64,000 bases of DNA from an uncultured Rhodobacter sp. (GCA_945952585.1 CAMFII010000005.1:1-64000), one strand, 5' to 3'. Shown: positions 44,184 through 53,967, counted from the first letter of the stretch. A program made the numbers and translations. Notes: generated by a model not told the origin, from the letters alone.

Positions 44184-44662
44184 TCAGGGTGGGATTGTTC
44201 CGTCGTGGGACCAAGAGGCGCTGGCGAGCTCGATGCATTCATCCCTTTCGGTATCTGAACGGACAGCCGCGTAACGCATGGTCATCCAGCAACAGTCCAT
44301 CATCCGACACGCCCGCTGTTCGCTCATCCCGTGGCCCACTTGAGATGCGCTTGCCGTTCGCCGTCGGACGTCACAGCTTGTTCCCCGACCGACCCTCGGC
44401 GCGGCATTGCCAAGCATCGCGTAGGCCACCAGCGGTTCAGACGGAAGATATTGTCCTCGAGACCTTTCAGGCAGCTGGCCTCACCGAGATCGATACCGGC
44501 ATCTTTGGCCCTCCAACCATGGATGGTCGCATTAGGGTCGACGCGAGTGCGGCGCAAATCGGCGACCGAAACACACGCCTCGCGTTCCTTATGGAAGCCG
44601 ATGATCCCGTCTTCGGTGAACCTGCCGCCCTTCCTCGCCGGTCCTGTCGGTAGGGTGGGCAA
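44184..44662 (-). pseudogene. IS3-family transposase remnant (OrfA and OrfB start)
   Basis: The minus strand reads a damaged OrfA (RFTEDGIIGFHKERE, VADLRRTRVDPNATIHGWRAK, GIDLGEASCLKGLED). In another frame follows the start of an OrfB-like part (GMSEQRACRMMDCCWMTMRY). Both match IS3-family transposases but with many substitutions and shifted frames. No catalytic DDE domain remains. It lies between the zeta module and the NucS-like gene. Confidence 0.75.
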
Positions 44663-44767
44663 TTGCCTAAAGATGGTCGGGCAGAGAAGGCATCGTCACG
44701 GTCTGCCCGAATTTGGCCGTTCTCCTCGGCTACTGCTGCTGCCTGCGAAGTCGTGGAGGCGAGTGAG

Positions 44768-45649
44768 ATGGGTGTGTCGGATGTCCGCAGGTTTTCCGGA
44801 GGACTCTTGGTCCAAGAAACGTCCAGCGGACTTCTGGTCCGTCAGGGCGACGAGGCCTATGTCGCAAGAAACTGGCGACTTTCTCCCCAAGTGGAAGAAC
44901 TGATTGAGACCGCAATCGGCGCTGGCCTTGGGTGCATGATCAGACAAGACCATCCGCGAAAGAATGCCCGTCTGCCCAACTCCCGCGGCGTCGTCTATCT
45001 CGCGTTTTCGCCTCACCCGAGCTTGCAATGGTCCCTCGCGATCGACACCGTAAATCAGAGGACTGGCGACTTCGGTTTTGGTGTTTTCAACGGAAAATAC
45101 CGCGCGCAATTTTCGGCTGCACAAATCCCATTCGACTTTGAGGGGAGAAACAAAGGGGCTGGCCATCTTGTCGTTCAGCGCCATCTTGTCCTGCCGACTC
45201 TGCGGAAGCTGGCGGGGTTCGATCACTCCGTCCTGGCGATGAACCGGACAGAACACAGTGGCGAAGGTTTCACGAGCGAGTATGTCATCCAACGTTCGAT
45301 CATCGTTAACTGGAAGCATACGCCATGGGGGGCAACACATCAGTTCATTCAGGATGAGTTTCCGGTCGACGGTGGCCTTACGTCGCGAAGAATAGACATT
45401 CTCGCTCGAGATCGCCGCACTGGAGATTGGCTGATCGTCGAACTCAAGCGCGCCGAGGCCAATATTTCGGCAGTCCACCAGGTCGAGAACTACCTCCTTG
45501 CACTCGGTCGCCGGGACGATTTCGCAAGCGGCACTCTGCACGGTGTGCTCGTAGCCGAACGGATTTCACCCGCTGCCAGGCAGCGAGCTGAAGATGCAGG
45601 CGTCGAACTTTTCGAGATTTCCTGGCCGATGACGCTGACACGTGTGTAA
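44768..45649 (+). CDS. NucS-like PD-(D/E)XK nuclease
   Basis: A 293-residue protein. The C-terminal third (about 195-285) has the NucS/DUF91-type nuclease core: SRRIDILARDRRTGDWLIVELKR with D210, E225 and K227, then AVHQVENYLLALG. NucS enzymes cut mismatched or branched DNA. The N-terminal 170 residues do not match the NucS N-domain that I know. The ATG at 44768 has GGAGGCGAG upstream. It converges with the giant helicase gene 320 bases away and may work with it. Confidence 0.75.
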   Translation: MGVSDVRRFSGGLLVQETSSGLLVRQGDEAYVARNWRLSPQVEELIETAIGAGLGCMIRQDHPRKNARLPNSRGVVYLAFSPHPSLQWSLAIDTVNQRTGDFGFGVFNGKYRAQFSAAQIPFDFEGRNKGAGHLVVQRHLVLPTLRKLAGFDHSVLAMNRTEHSGEGFTSEYVIQRSIIVNWKHTPWGATHQFIQDEFPVDGGLTSRRIDILARDRRTGDWLIVELKRAEANISAVHQVENYLLALGRRDDFASGTLHGVLVAERISPAARQRAEDAGVELFEISWPMTLTRV

Positions 45650-45969
45650 GGACCAATCTCCGGTCACAGCCGAGAAGTGTGAAAAATCAACAGGAACACC
45701 GTCGTCCGGAATCCGTTCTGTTACTGAAAAGTAAGGCCCCAATCTTGAATCGGGCGCTTCTTGACCGCGATCCGGGCGAGAGAGCCGGGTGGGGCAATCG
45801 GAAATATCTGGACCACGGTCACCTCGGTATTGAGGACTGCTCGAGCTCTCCAGGTGGGGCGACATGCAAGCCAGCCTGAAGCCACCCCGTCACATCCAGC
45901 GAATTTTTGGTCGTCCGACTTACCGGGATGGCCGCTGGCAGTCCGAGCACTTCCTCGCTTAGGGCCGCT
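45650..45969. other. Intergenic region between convergent genes
   Basis: 320 bases between the NucS-like stop and the helicase stop. A minus-strand frame around 45730-45860 (VTVVQIFPIAPPGSLARIAV) looks faintly coding but has no start or ribosome site. No terminator hairpin is obvious. Confidence 0.4.
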
Positions 45970-48900
45970 TCACTTTCGTCCGACCCGTCGGAACACAAGT
46001 TCGGGCAGGACCGTCTCCCACTCGTCGTGCTTGACGTAAGTCTGGTAGCGCTCTTCGTTGTCAGATTTGCGCCAGCGCACGACGGCACCCACCTTGCCTG
46101 ATACCAGATAAGTTCGCTCAGGAGGCGCCCAGTTCGCCGCCATACGGCCAAGCGGCCGGCCGCCGCGATCGAGGATCATCCATTTCCCCTCCCGCAATTC
46201 GAGCGACACCGGGTCATCGACCTGAGCCGCGGCGATCGCGGCATGGGTCGGGTTCGTCCTTGGCAGTCGGCCGGCATAGGATAGGTCGACAGACGTCAGA
46301 TCAGGCACCTGATACTGGTCTGGATCGGGAAGATCGAGCCGCTGCGCCATCTCGACTTTGCGGAGCATCTCACTGTCGCTGTCAGCAACCACGAAGGCAT
46401 GCTCCCCACTTGTCACGACCGCAAGGCTGCGGCGCGCGCGCGTCATCGCAACGTAGAACAAGCGTCGCGGGGCTTCACCGTCTTCGCCCTGCGAGATAAC
46501 TTTCCAGCCGCCGTTCAGAATGACCACATGGTCGAATTCGAGCCCTTTGGAGCGATGCGCAGTCAGCAACAGTAGGCCCCTTTGCGCACTGCGGATATCC
46601 TGCGACCATTCCGCCAGCCATTCGATAACATCGGGCACGGGCATGGTCTTCTTGCCCAACTCGCGTGCAAGATCCGCGATCCCCTCCGCAATGAGATCGA
46701 CCCAGCGGTTCGACGGCTGCTCGTTCAGTGAATCGAGAATATCTTGGATTGTGAGCATCGCTGCCGGGCGTTTGCGCAAGCTTGCAACAAGACGCTGCAT
46801 CTCGCGCAAGCGCCAGACGCTCGGAAGCCGTTCATTGGCCATTTCGACGGGAAGTTCGAGCTTTTCGGCATAGGCGCGGACTGCGCCAAGCCGTCGCCAG
46901 TCGCGAGAGATGATCGCGCAGCGCGCCCAGCTAAAGCCGGGATCAAGTCGTGAAATCCGCACCAGTTCATCCACCGCCGCCATTGCTTGTGCAGTGTCGT
47001 CGGCGGGCACATCAAGAAATTGCACACGGCCGTGCCCGACTGGGTCGTAGCCCGCCATTACGCCTCCGCCTGGATCGAGGCGGCGCATCTTGTCTACGGT
47101 GATCGCGTGTCCGACCTTCAGCCGACCTCGCGCAGGTTCGATGACCTGGTTGGCGGCGTCGATGATGTAACGGGTCGAGCGATAGTTCTCGATCAGAAAT
47201 TTGGGTTTGGCGCGGTAGTCTTCTTCGAATTGACGAATGAATGAGATCTTGGACCCTTTGAAGGCATAGATGTTCTGATCGTCGTCGCCCACGGCAAAAA
47301 GGCTCAGCCGCTGATCTGGATCTTCGAGCGAGCGCCCAGCCACGGCCGCGATCAGTGCGTATTCCACTTCGCCAATGTCCTGATATTCGTCCACCAGGAT
47401 CCAACGATAGCCCTGAATAAGCGCCTCACGCTGAGCTTCCGCTTCGGATCGGCTTAGCCCATCGCCATTGATCTGGCGCACCGCCTCAGCCACGATTCCG
47501 TCGAAGTCCCGCTGCTCAGTCGTGTCGCCGGCAAAGCTTGCCCCCACCAGCCGCATCGCAAGCGCGTGACAGGTGGACACGGTGACGCGCGCGGCGTCCT
47601 CGCCAACCAGATTGCGGAGACGGGCGCGAATTTCTGCCGCCGCATGGCGGTTGTAGGTCAGCACAAGGATTCCGTGCGGATCCTCGCGCTTGACGCGCAG
47701 GAGATAGGCGATGCGATGCACAAGCACACGGGTCTTGCCTGAACCGGGCCCTGCCAACACCAGCACGTTCGTCTCTTCGCGGTCATCCGCGACGATCTCC
47801 TGTTGAGTTGGATTGCCCAAGTCATCAACGATCTGCTTCCACGCCTTGCCGGTTGTCTGGCGGCGGATCTCGGTGCTGCGGCCAGGCATCCAGCGTTGCA
47901 GGAAGCGGTCCTGATCGAGTTTGAAGTAGTCTTCGGACAGACGCACAGCCTCGTCGATGTGTGCCAGCCCTTTTTCGGCGTAGGTGGCCATGACATGGGT
48001 CTGCAGGGTCTGCTCGCGATAGTGTTCTTCGAGTGGAAGGAAATCCTTCTTGGTAAAGCCGGTGTGCCCCGGTTTCAGATAGATGGTCATGGCCGAACGG
48101 AACACGGTCAGCCCTTTGCCGAGCGTCAGCACCTGCTGCTCATGCAGCCACAGCAGGGCGCGCTCCATGAGCTTGTTCATATCCTTCACACCGGAGGCTC
48201 CGACAAGGGCGTCCGCTCTCAGCGTCCCAAGCAGATCGCCGATCGTGGTCTCCATCTGAACATCCTTGCCACGCGCCCCTGAGGGAGCCTTGCCAATCAG
48301 AAACTCAAGGAGTTTCTCGGCCGCCATCCACCGGACTGAGGCGGTTTGCTCCACAACCCGCCACGAGCGTTGCAACACCACCTCACGCACCTTGCTGGAA
48401 AGCTTGCGCAAACGGATGTTTCCGTGTCCGCCGTCGCTGTCGCGCCCATCTCGCTCGATGCTGCGCAAGAGGCGGTCGAGGATATGTGGACTCGCATCCG
48501 CATGTCCGTCGTCGCGCAAGAGTTGGCTTGCCGCCGCCAGATCAAGAGGCGTGCGATCATCCACCTCTGCCTCGGGCGCCAGTTCGCGCATCCGCGAAAT
48601 AAGAGCCTTCTCCAACCGCATCGCTCGTGTCAGGCGCTGGCGCGACTGGTTTTCGACCCCGATATGCACGGCGACAGTGACAGCAATGTCGTTGCGCGCA
48701 ATGCCAAGGGCCTCGAGATCTGCCATCGCCTTGGTCAATGACCGGTGCGAAAGCCCGCTAATTCCGGTCAGTTCATCCGTCGATATGCCCTTGTCTGCGG
48801 GGGTGTTCATCACGTGCCGCACGATGGTCAGAAGCTGATCGCGGCGCGCCTTGGTGATCTCGGCCGACTTCAGTCGCCCCTCCGCCTCATCCAGTGTGCG

Positions 48901-51111
48901 GACCAGAAGTGACGAGGGAAACACCTGAACCCGGTTTTCCTCACGAGATACCAGCGCGGCCTCCTCAAGCCATGAAACGGCCGTCTTGACGCGCGTGTCA
49001 TCGGTGGCGCTGTCGCGCTCGAACTCACGATCCTTTTCTTCGCGCACAATCTCGCCCGGAGTCGCCACCACTACGCCGCTGTTGCGGGTATGCTCGTCCA
49101 TTCGGCGAAGCGCCTTGAGAATGGCGCCGATTTCATGCCGTTCGAGGCGTGATCGCGCTGTCAGGCTAAACTGTCGCTCGACGTCGTCGGGATGGTAAAG
49201 CAAAACGCATTCGGCAGGGGCCCGGTCGCGTCCGGCCCGTCCTGCTTCTTGCAAGTAGTTTTCCAGGGATCCCGGTATGTCGGCATGGACCACGAGACGG
49301 ATGTCTGGTTTGTCGATGCCCATGCCGAAGGCGTTCGTGGCCGCGATCACGCGCAAATCGCCCTGACGAAATCGCTCCTGCACGGCCTGCTTATCGTCAG
49401 CTGACAAGCCGGCGTGAAAATGTTCGGCGGCGAGGCCTTGGATCTTCAGAAAATCCGCGACGCGTTCGGTCTCCTTGCGGGTCGCGCAATAGATGACGGC
49501 TCCTGATCTGTCGTTTGGGGCCAGACGCTCGGTGACAGCCTGCAAGATATCCCCGAGCTTGCTTTCCTTCGACGTAGGCAGGACCGAGAAGGTCAGGTTG
49601 GTGCGCGTCGCGCCACCATCAAGCAGCTCCAACTCGATGCCAAGACGCTCGCGAAAATGTTCGGTGACGTCGCGGATGACCTCGGGTTTGGCCGTGGCCG
49701 TCAGGCACAGCACTGGTGCGGGCTTCGCGTCGCCGGAGAATTCACGGATGAAGCGCCCGACATAGCGATAGTCAGGTCGGAAGTCGTGCCCCCATTTCGA
49801 GACGCAATGCGCCTCATCCAACACCCAAAGCCCAATTTCGCGTTGTGCCAAGACCGAACGGACGGAGACGCTGCGCAACTGCTCGGGCGAGATCAGCACG
49901 ATCGCCGCCTGGCCCATCCGAACCCGATCCAGTGCATCCTGACGTTCGGGCATCGAGAGCATACCATTAATGGTCACTGCAGAAGAAATCCCCGCGCGCT
50001 CCATCCCTTGCACCTGATCGGCCATCAAGGCCACCAAAGGCGAAATGACCACCGTCAGCGACCCGATTTTATCATAAAGGCTGAGTGCGGGCACCTGATA
50101 GCAAACGGACTTGCCGGTGCCAGTGGGCAAGATGCCAAGCACGTTTACTTGCCGCATTGCGTCGGCGACGATGACCTCCTGCAACGGCCTTCCATCGCTA
50201 TGTGCCGGCTGAGGACGGTAGCCGTCGAAACCGAACCATCTCTGAAGCGTGCCTACAGGGTTGTTCATCTCCGAGCACCAGTCACATGAGCCATCGCCGC
50301 AGTTGATGTCCCGAAGGTCGCGCACGATCAGGGCAGCTTGGGGAAAGCTGGCCCGCACCCACGGCGGCATGACGGATTCTCCGCCCGAGACGGAAATCCA
50401 AGCAAGGGCGTAGGCCATCGGCCAACCCATCCTTGGGTCTGACAGTCCCTCGAGAATCTGAGACACCTGCGCGGCGCAGGCCCTACCAGTAAGTAGCGCC
50501 CGGATCGCCGAAAGCGCGGCGTTGCGATCCGGTTGAGCGGCCTTACGGATATGCTTGAAGAGCGCATCAAACCCTGCAGACCGGTCCGTGCGGGTAGCGA
50601 GGTAGTGATAGGCCACCAAGCTATCGGGCGACTGTGTCGCCATCTCGGCCAGAGCTTTGATCTGGTTCTCCAGCACTTCGAACACCAGCCGTGCATCTCG
50701 TTCGGGGTCGTTCACGTGTCCGGCCTGCAAACGCCCGTCCTGATAGTGCTTCACGAGGTGGTGGTAGGGGTTGCGTGGAAATGCCAGCGGATTGATCCAA
50801 AGCGTATCGATGGGCGCGGCCATTCGTGTTGCCAACCGCGGTCGCGCCGCCAGAAGATGCTCGATATCGTGCCGAAGGATATTGTGGCCAATGACATGTG
50901 GCGTCTTCGCAAGCGCTTTTTCCAATTGGTCGAGCGCCTGGTTGATCTTCCCTTTGGGCGCCACAACCGCCGGGCCATTTCCGAAACGCACAGCAGCCAT
51001 GTCAAAGAGTTCGGCCGTCTTTGGGTTGACCTCAAGATCAACCGAAAGACACTGCTCGAGCAAAGGCCCTTTGTCCTCGCCCCTCGATCTTAGGAAGTTC
51101 AGAAAAGCCAT
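45970..51111 (-). CDS. Giant DEDD exonuclease-RecQ-UvrD fusion helicase
   Basis: About 1,713 residues from ATG 51111. Residues 20-150 are DnaQ/DEDD-like (VDLEVNP with D25/E27; GHNILRHDIEHL; NDPERDARL with N134/D139). A cysteine cluster CGDGSCDWC lies near 271-279. Residues 300-650 are a RecQ helicase (LPTGTGKS, VLDEAHC, QEAGRAGRDR), followed by winged-helix/HRDC-like sequence. From about 1,100 to 1,600 there is a UvrD/Rep SF1 helicase (LAGPGSGKTR, LVDEYQDIGEV, GDDDQNIYAFKG, TAHRSKGLEF, YVAMTRARR). Two motors of opposite superfamilies plus a nuclease in one chain suggest processing of DNA ends or invading DNA. The neighbours are nucleases and toxins. Confidence 0.9.
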   Translation of the reverse strand: MAFLNFLRSRGEDKGPLLEQCLSVDLEVNPKTAELFDMAAVRFGNGPAVVAPKGKINQALDQLEKALAKTPHVIGHNILRHDIEHLLAARPRLATRMAAPIDTLWINPLAFPRNPYHHLVKHYQDGRLQAGHVNDPERDARLVFEVLENQIKALAEMATQSPDSLVAYHYLATRTDRSAGFDALFKHIRKAAQPDRNAALSAIRALLTGRACAAQVSQILEGLSDPRMGWPMAYALAWISVSGGESVMPPWVRASFPQAALIVRDLRDINCGDGSCDWCSEMNNPVGTLQRWFGFDGYRPQPAHSDGRPLQEVIVADAMRQVNVLGILPTGTGKSVCYQVPALSLYDKIGSLTVVISPLVALMADQVQGMERAGISSAVTINGMLSMPERQDALDRVRMGQAAIVLISPEQLRSVSVRSVLAQREIGLWVLDEAHCVSKWGHDFRPDYRYVGRFIREFSGDAKPAPVLCLTATAKPEVIRDVTEHFRERLGIELELLDGGATRTNLTFSVLPTSKESKLGDILQAVTERLAPNDRSGAVIYCATRKETERVADFLKIQGLAAEHFHAGLSADDKQAVQERFRQGDLRVIAATNAFGMGIDKPDIRLVVHADIPGSLENYLQEAGRAGRDRAPAECVLLYHPDDVERQFSLTARSRLERHEIGAILKALRRMDEHTRNSGVVVATPGEIVREEKDREFERDSATDDTRVKTAVSWLEEAALVSREENRVQVFPSSLLVRTLDEAEGRLKSAEITKARRDQLLTIVRHVMNTPADKGISTDELTGISGLSHRSLTKAMADLEALGIARNDIAVTVAVHIGVENQSRQRLTRAMRLEKALISRMRELAPEAEVDDRTPLDLAAASQLLRDDGHADASPHILDRLLRSIERDGRDSDGGHGNIRLRKLSSKVREVVLQRSWRVVEQTASVRWMAAEKLLEFLIGKAPSGARGKDVQMETTIGDLLGTLRADALVGASGVKDMNKLMERALLWLHEQQVLTLGKGLTVFRSAMTIYLKPGHTGFTKKDFLPLEEHYREQTLQTHVMATYAEKGLAHIDEAVRLSEDYFKLDQDRFLQRWMPGRSTEIRRQTTGKAWKQIVDDLGNPTQQEIVADDREETNVLVLAGPGSGKTRVLVHRIAYLLRVKREDPHGILVLTYNRHAAAEIRARLRNLVGEDAARVTVSTCHALAMRLVGASFAGDTTEQRDFDGIVAEAVRQINGDGLSRSEAEAQREALIQGYRWILVDEYQDIGEVEYALIAAVAGRSLEDPDQRLSLFAVGDDDQNIYAFKGSKISFIRQFEEDYRAKPKFLIENYRSTRYIIDAANQVIEPARGRLKVGHAITVDKMRRLDPGGGVMAGYDPVGHGRVQFLDVPADDTAQAMAAVDELVRISRLDPGFSWARCAIISRDWRRLGAVRAYAEKLELPVEMANERLPSVWRLREMQRLVASLRKRPAAMLTIQDILDSLNEQPSNRWVDLIAEGIADLARELGKKTMPVPDVIEWLAEWSQDIRSAQRGLLLLTAHRSKGLEFDHVVILNGGWKVISQGEDGEAPRRLFYVAMTRARRSLAVVTSGEHAFVVADSDSEMLRKVEMAQRLDLPDPDQYQVPDLTSVDLSYAGRLPRTNPTHAAIAAAQVDDPVSLELREGKWMILDRGGRPLGRMAANWAPPERTYLVSGKVGAVVRWRKSDNEERYQTYVKHDEWETVLPELVFRRVGRK

Positions 51112-51120
51112 AAAGCCCAA

Positions 51121-51518
51121 GGCAATAATGGATCACTATTTGACCTTAAGGTGCCAAAACCTGCACTGCAATAGAGCAACTCTGGCTCGGGAACCGGGGA
51201 CAATCGCAACCGGAAGCGAATTCGGAATTGGTCAGATCAATCGCGCCGGGCGTGCTGGACGTTGACTTCAGTTGGCCCCGCGGCGATGCCTTCCGTTCCA
51301 GAGCCACATGGACGCTGCTCCTGTTTCTGGCGTAGCATGTTGGCTGTCCACCGGGCCGATCGTGCGCCAAGACTGAAATCGGATAATCCCAGAACTGGGC
51401 AGGCCAACTTGGAGTAGGAAATCCTCCTGCCAACACAAAACATTCAGCCGCGGGCTGGCAGGCAGGTATGATCCTGCAAGGAAGGGACTTCGGTGATTGA
51501 CCTCGATTTGGAGACAGG
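51121..51518. other. Divergent promoter region
   Basis: About 400 bases between the divergent helicase and HEPN-LOTUS genes, with moderately lower GC. No clear repeat or operator stands out. It should hold both promoters. Confidence 0.5.
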
Positions 51519-52370
51519 TTGACCAAAGTGACTGGGATTTTTGGCTATCTGCCCGGCCCACAGCAAAATGAAATCCAAAGGCTGTATGGTCAGTGCCTGC
51601 TTCACCTCCAGGCCTACGAGCGGCTGATGAAGGCGATTGTCGCGGAGCATCGCCTCATTGGTGAGACTGACGAGCTGGAGGCTATTCGGGGCAACCAGGC
51701 TGCGGAGACGGGCCGGAAGACGCTCGGGATCTTGGCTGGCGAGATGACGAGCTCGTTTCTCTTGCCTGAAGGGTCCGAACCTGAGAGCTTCAGGCCGGAA
51801 AACCTGCCTTCATTTGGTCTCCATATGCGGCTCATCCTGCCGAGGGAGGCATTCGAGCAGGCTGAGATGGACCTTCGTGAAGTCGTGGCTCTGCGTAATC
51901 GACTGGTCCATCACTTCCTTGAGGAGCACGAACTCGTCACACCAGATGGCCGTCTCAAGGCGCAGGAGTGCCTCTTGAAAGCTCAGGATCGCGTGGAGCA
52001 GGCTTTTGAGGAATTGCGCGGCTGGGCCGTGGCCCTGAATGACAGCAAGAAGGCCCTTGCTGAACTTTTGTCCTCTCCCGACGTTCTCGACCTTGTCACG
52101 GAAGGGGAGTCTTCATGGGAGAACTCCGAGGCGGTGAAGGCTCTGCGTCAAGCGGCCGCGGAGCTTTCGGTCGGCGGCTGGACAGAAGTCAGCGCGGCGG
52201 TCGGCTGGATTGGGGCTCATTTCCCGAATGCACGGCCTGCAGCCTATGGCTGTAGGACCTGGCGCCAGGTAATTCATGAGTCAGGCTTGTTCGAGCTGAA
52301 GGCTCGGAGCATTCAAGCAGGCCGCCGCCGATTTTATCGACCGCGAACCCGCTTGGTCGCGGAGCCTTGA
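51519..52370 (+). CDS. HEPN plus OST-HTH/LOTUS domain protein
   Basis: A 283-residue protein. The first 160 residues are helical and contain VALRNRLVHHF, a canonical HEPN ribonuclease motif (R126-N4-H131). The C-terminal part (about 213-276: GWTEVSAAVGWIGAHF, YGCRTWRQVIHESGLFEL, RRRFYRPR) fits the OST-HTH/LOTUS RNA-binding fold. An RNA-binding domain joined to a probable RNase suggests an RNA-targeting effector. The start is probably TTG at 51519 (GGAGACAGG upstream); GTG at 51528 is possible. It is divergent from the giant helicase. Confidence 0.75.
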   Translation: MTKVTGIFGYLPGPQQNEIQRLYGQCLLHLQAYERLMKAIVAEHRLIGETDELEAIRGNQAAETGRKTLGILAGEMTSSFLLPEGSEPESFRPENLPSFGLHMRLILPREAFEQAEMDLREVVALRNRLVHHFLEEHELVTPDGRLKAQECLLKAQDRVEQAFEELRGWAVALNDSKKALAELLSSPDVLDLVTEGESSWENSEAVKALRQAAAELSVGGWTEVSAAVGWIGAHFPNARPAAYGCRTWRQVIHESGLFELKARSIQAGRRRFYRPRTRLVAEP

Positions 52371-52462
52371 AGCGATCGACAATCCTCCCGCAACAAGCCG
52401 ATGTCAGCATCCCCGGCTGACGGGCCTTCATGTCCGTCCGACCTTACATTGGCGAGGCGATC

Positions 52463-52776
52463 TGCCCCCCTGAAACGTCCGCACTTTGAGGTTAGCCTGT
52501 TCTCCAGCGAAGGAGACGGACATGAAGCGCAGCAGGTTCACGGAAGAACAGATCATCGGCATCCTGAAGGAGCACCAGGCTGGGCTGAGCGCTTCTGCGC
52601 CATGCCCGCCACTTGATCGCGGCATGGCGTGACGACTACAACCATCACCGCCCACATACGAGCCTCGAAAGGCTCATGCCGCGGGAGTTCTTCAACCGGT
52701 CACTAAACGACCAAACCCTGAACAGGACTAACTTCTGAACGAGGACAAAGCTCGGAGCGGGTCATTCAGGGGGGCA
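52463..52776 (+). mobile_element. IS3-family relic with internal deletion, 314 bp
   Basis: It is bounded by perfect 12-bp inverted ends (TGCCCCCCTGAA at 52463-52474 and its complement at 52765-52776). Inside, OrfA starts at 52523 (MKRSRFTEEQIIGILKEHQAG). It is joined after about 24 codons to the end of OrfB (ARHLIAAWRDDYNHHRPHTSLERL, then NRTNF and stop at 52738). The catalytic core is deleted. It could only move with a helper transposase. Confidence 0.88.
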
Positions 52777-52845
52777 GGTCAGGGCACATAGGAGAAGTCC
52801 TCGTCTGGTCAGGACGGGGGACATGGGTTCATTTCCGGCGACTGT

Positions 52846-53967
52846 TCAGTCCGGGATTGCTGCCGCGAGACGGACTACGTCGTCAATCGACTGGCGAACG
52901 ATTGCGAAGGGCAGACCCTTGCAGATCAGCAGTGTCGCGCATTGGTTCTTCGCCTCCAGCTCGTCATGAGAACTGGTGCCGTTCGGGCCGGGAACCCAAA
53001 GAGGGAGAGAAATGTCTTCGATCGCATTGCGGGTGTAAGCGCGGGCCGCGTTGTCGACGGCGTATCCTTCTCGGACCCACTCGCCCAGAAGGAATTGCAG
53101 GATCTTGGCAATGGCCCGGTATTTGAGAAATTCTTCCTCGAAGCAATCTTCGGGAGGCGCGCCCACCTGGATCCCGCCATTGCCGCGGAGAAGGATCGGG
53201 TCGGCTGAGGACTGCATGAAGGCAGTGCCGACAAGGCCGGCGAGATGACGGAGATGTGCCTGTTCCGTTTCGCTCCAGCTCTTGAGGTGGCGCAGCCCGG
53301 TGCGGGCATAGGTCTCGAGGATCTCCCAGGAACATGTGCCATCGACATCGGAGCTGTTCGCGTCGATCCAATGCTGCGTGGTCCTGATCCGGGCGGCTCG
53401 GTCGAGGCACCCGCGGGACACCACCACCACTTCCTTCCCTGGACCCTGTGTTGCGAAATCGGTCAGCCGGAGCGGGTTGCGGTATCCCTCCGGAAGCAGA
53501 AAGTTGTCCCCGCCAGCCCGAATGGTCGTGACCCCCTTCTCAACAAAAAGTTCGGGTTCCGGAAAAGCGTGCACCGGATTGCGCTCGAGTTCACGGCTCC
53601 AGAGCTGCTGGCTTCCCCCTCTGCCGGTCAGATGGGCGAAGTTGAGGCCTGATCTTTTCGGGAGGGCCTGTCCTTTTCCGATCTTGGCGACGACGGAATT
53701 CTCGAAAACCATCGCGATGACTGGCGGAAATTCCGGTCCCGCGTCACCGGTCCAGTGACGGACCACCAGGGCCGGATTGGCATGATCAACCACGAGCATG
53801 CACATGAGCGTCGTGATTGCGTCGTCGGACAGATGATAGGTCTCGACGGCTTTGGCAATCCCGGACGCGATCCAGTCATGGTCCTCCATGAGGCCGGACT
53901 CGAGATCGCACCAGTCATTCAGGTCTCCGATTTCCCGGGCAACTTCCAGAAGGCGATAGGGCTGCAC
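52846..53967 (-). CDS. Protein of unknown function, 373 residues
   Basis: The start is GTG at 53967, in frame and six bases behind GGAGG; a longer frame with TTG has no ribosome site. The protein is soluble, without signal peptide or membrane segment. Landmarks are VVDHANPALVVRHWTGD, EKGVTTIRAGGDNFLLPEGY and LWVPGPNGTSSHDELEAKNQ. I see no nucleotide-binding or nuclease motif and no known family. It lies alone beside the IS3 relic in the island. Confidence 0.6.
   Translation of the reverse strand: MQPYRLLEVAREIGDLNDWCDLESGLMEDHDWIASGIAKAVETYHLSDDAITTLMCMLVVDHANPALVVRHWTGDAGPEFPPVIAMVFENSVVAKIGKGQALPKRSGLNFAHLTGRGGSQQLWSRELERNPVHAFPEPELFVEKGVTTIRAGGDNFLLPEGYRNPLRLTDFATQGPGKEVVVVSRGCLDRAARIRTTQHWIDANSSDVDGTCSWEILETYARTGLRHLKSWSETEQAHLRHLAGLVGTAFMQSSADPILLRGNGGIQVGAPPEDCFEEEFLKYRAIAKILQFLLGEWVREGYAVDNAARAYTRNAIEDISLPLWVPGPNGTSSHDELEAKNQCATLLICKGLPFAIVRQSIDDVVRLAAAIPD

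Noticed and set aside
44690-45541. 281-codon frame antisense to the NucS-like gene
   Set aside because: No motif or ribosome site; the plus-strand frame has the nuclease signature and a strong ribosome site.
45970-51111. The giant gene as two adjacent genes (RecQ and UvrD) misjoined by the reading frame
   Set aside because: The frame is continuous without stops through the linker (about residues 650-1100), with ordinary coding sequence, so a true fusion is more likely.
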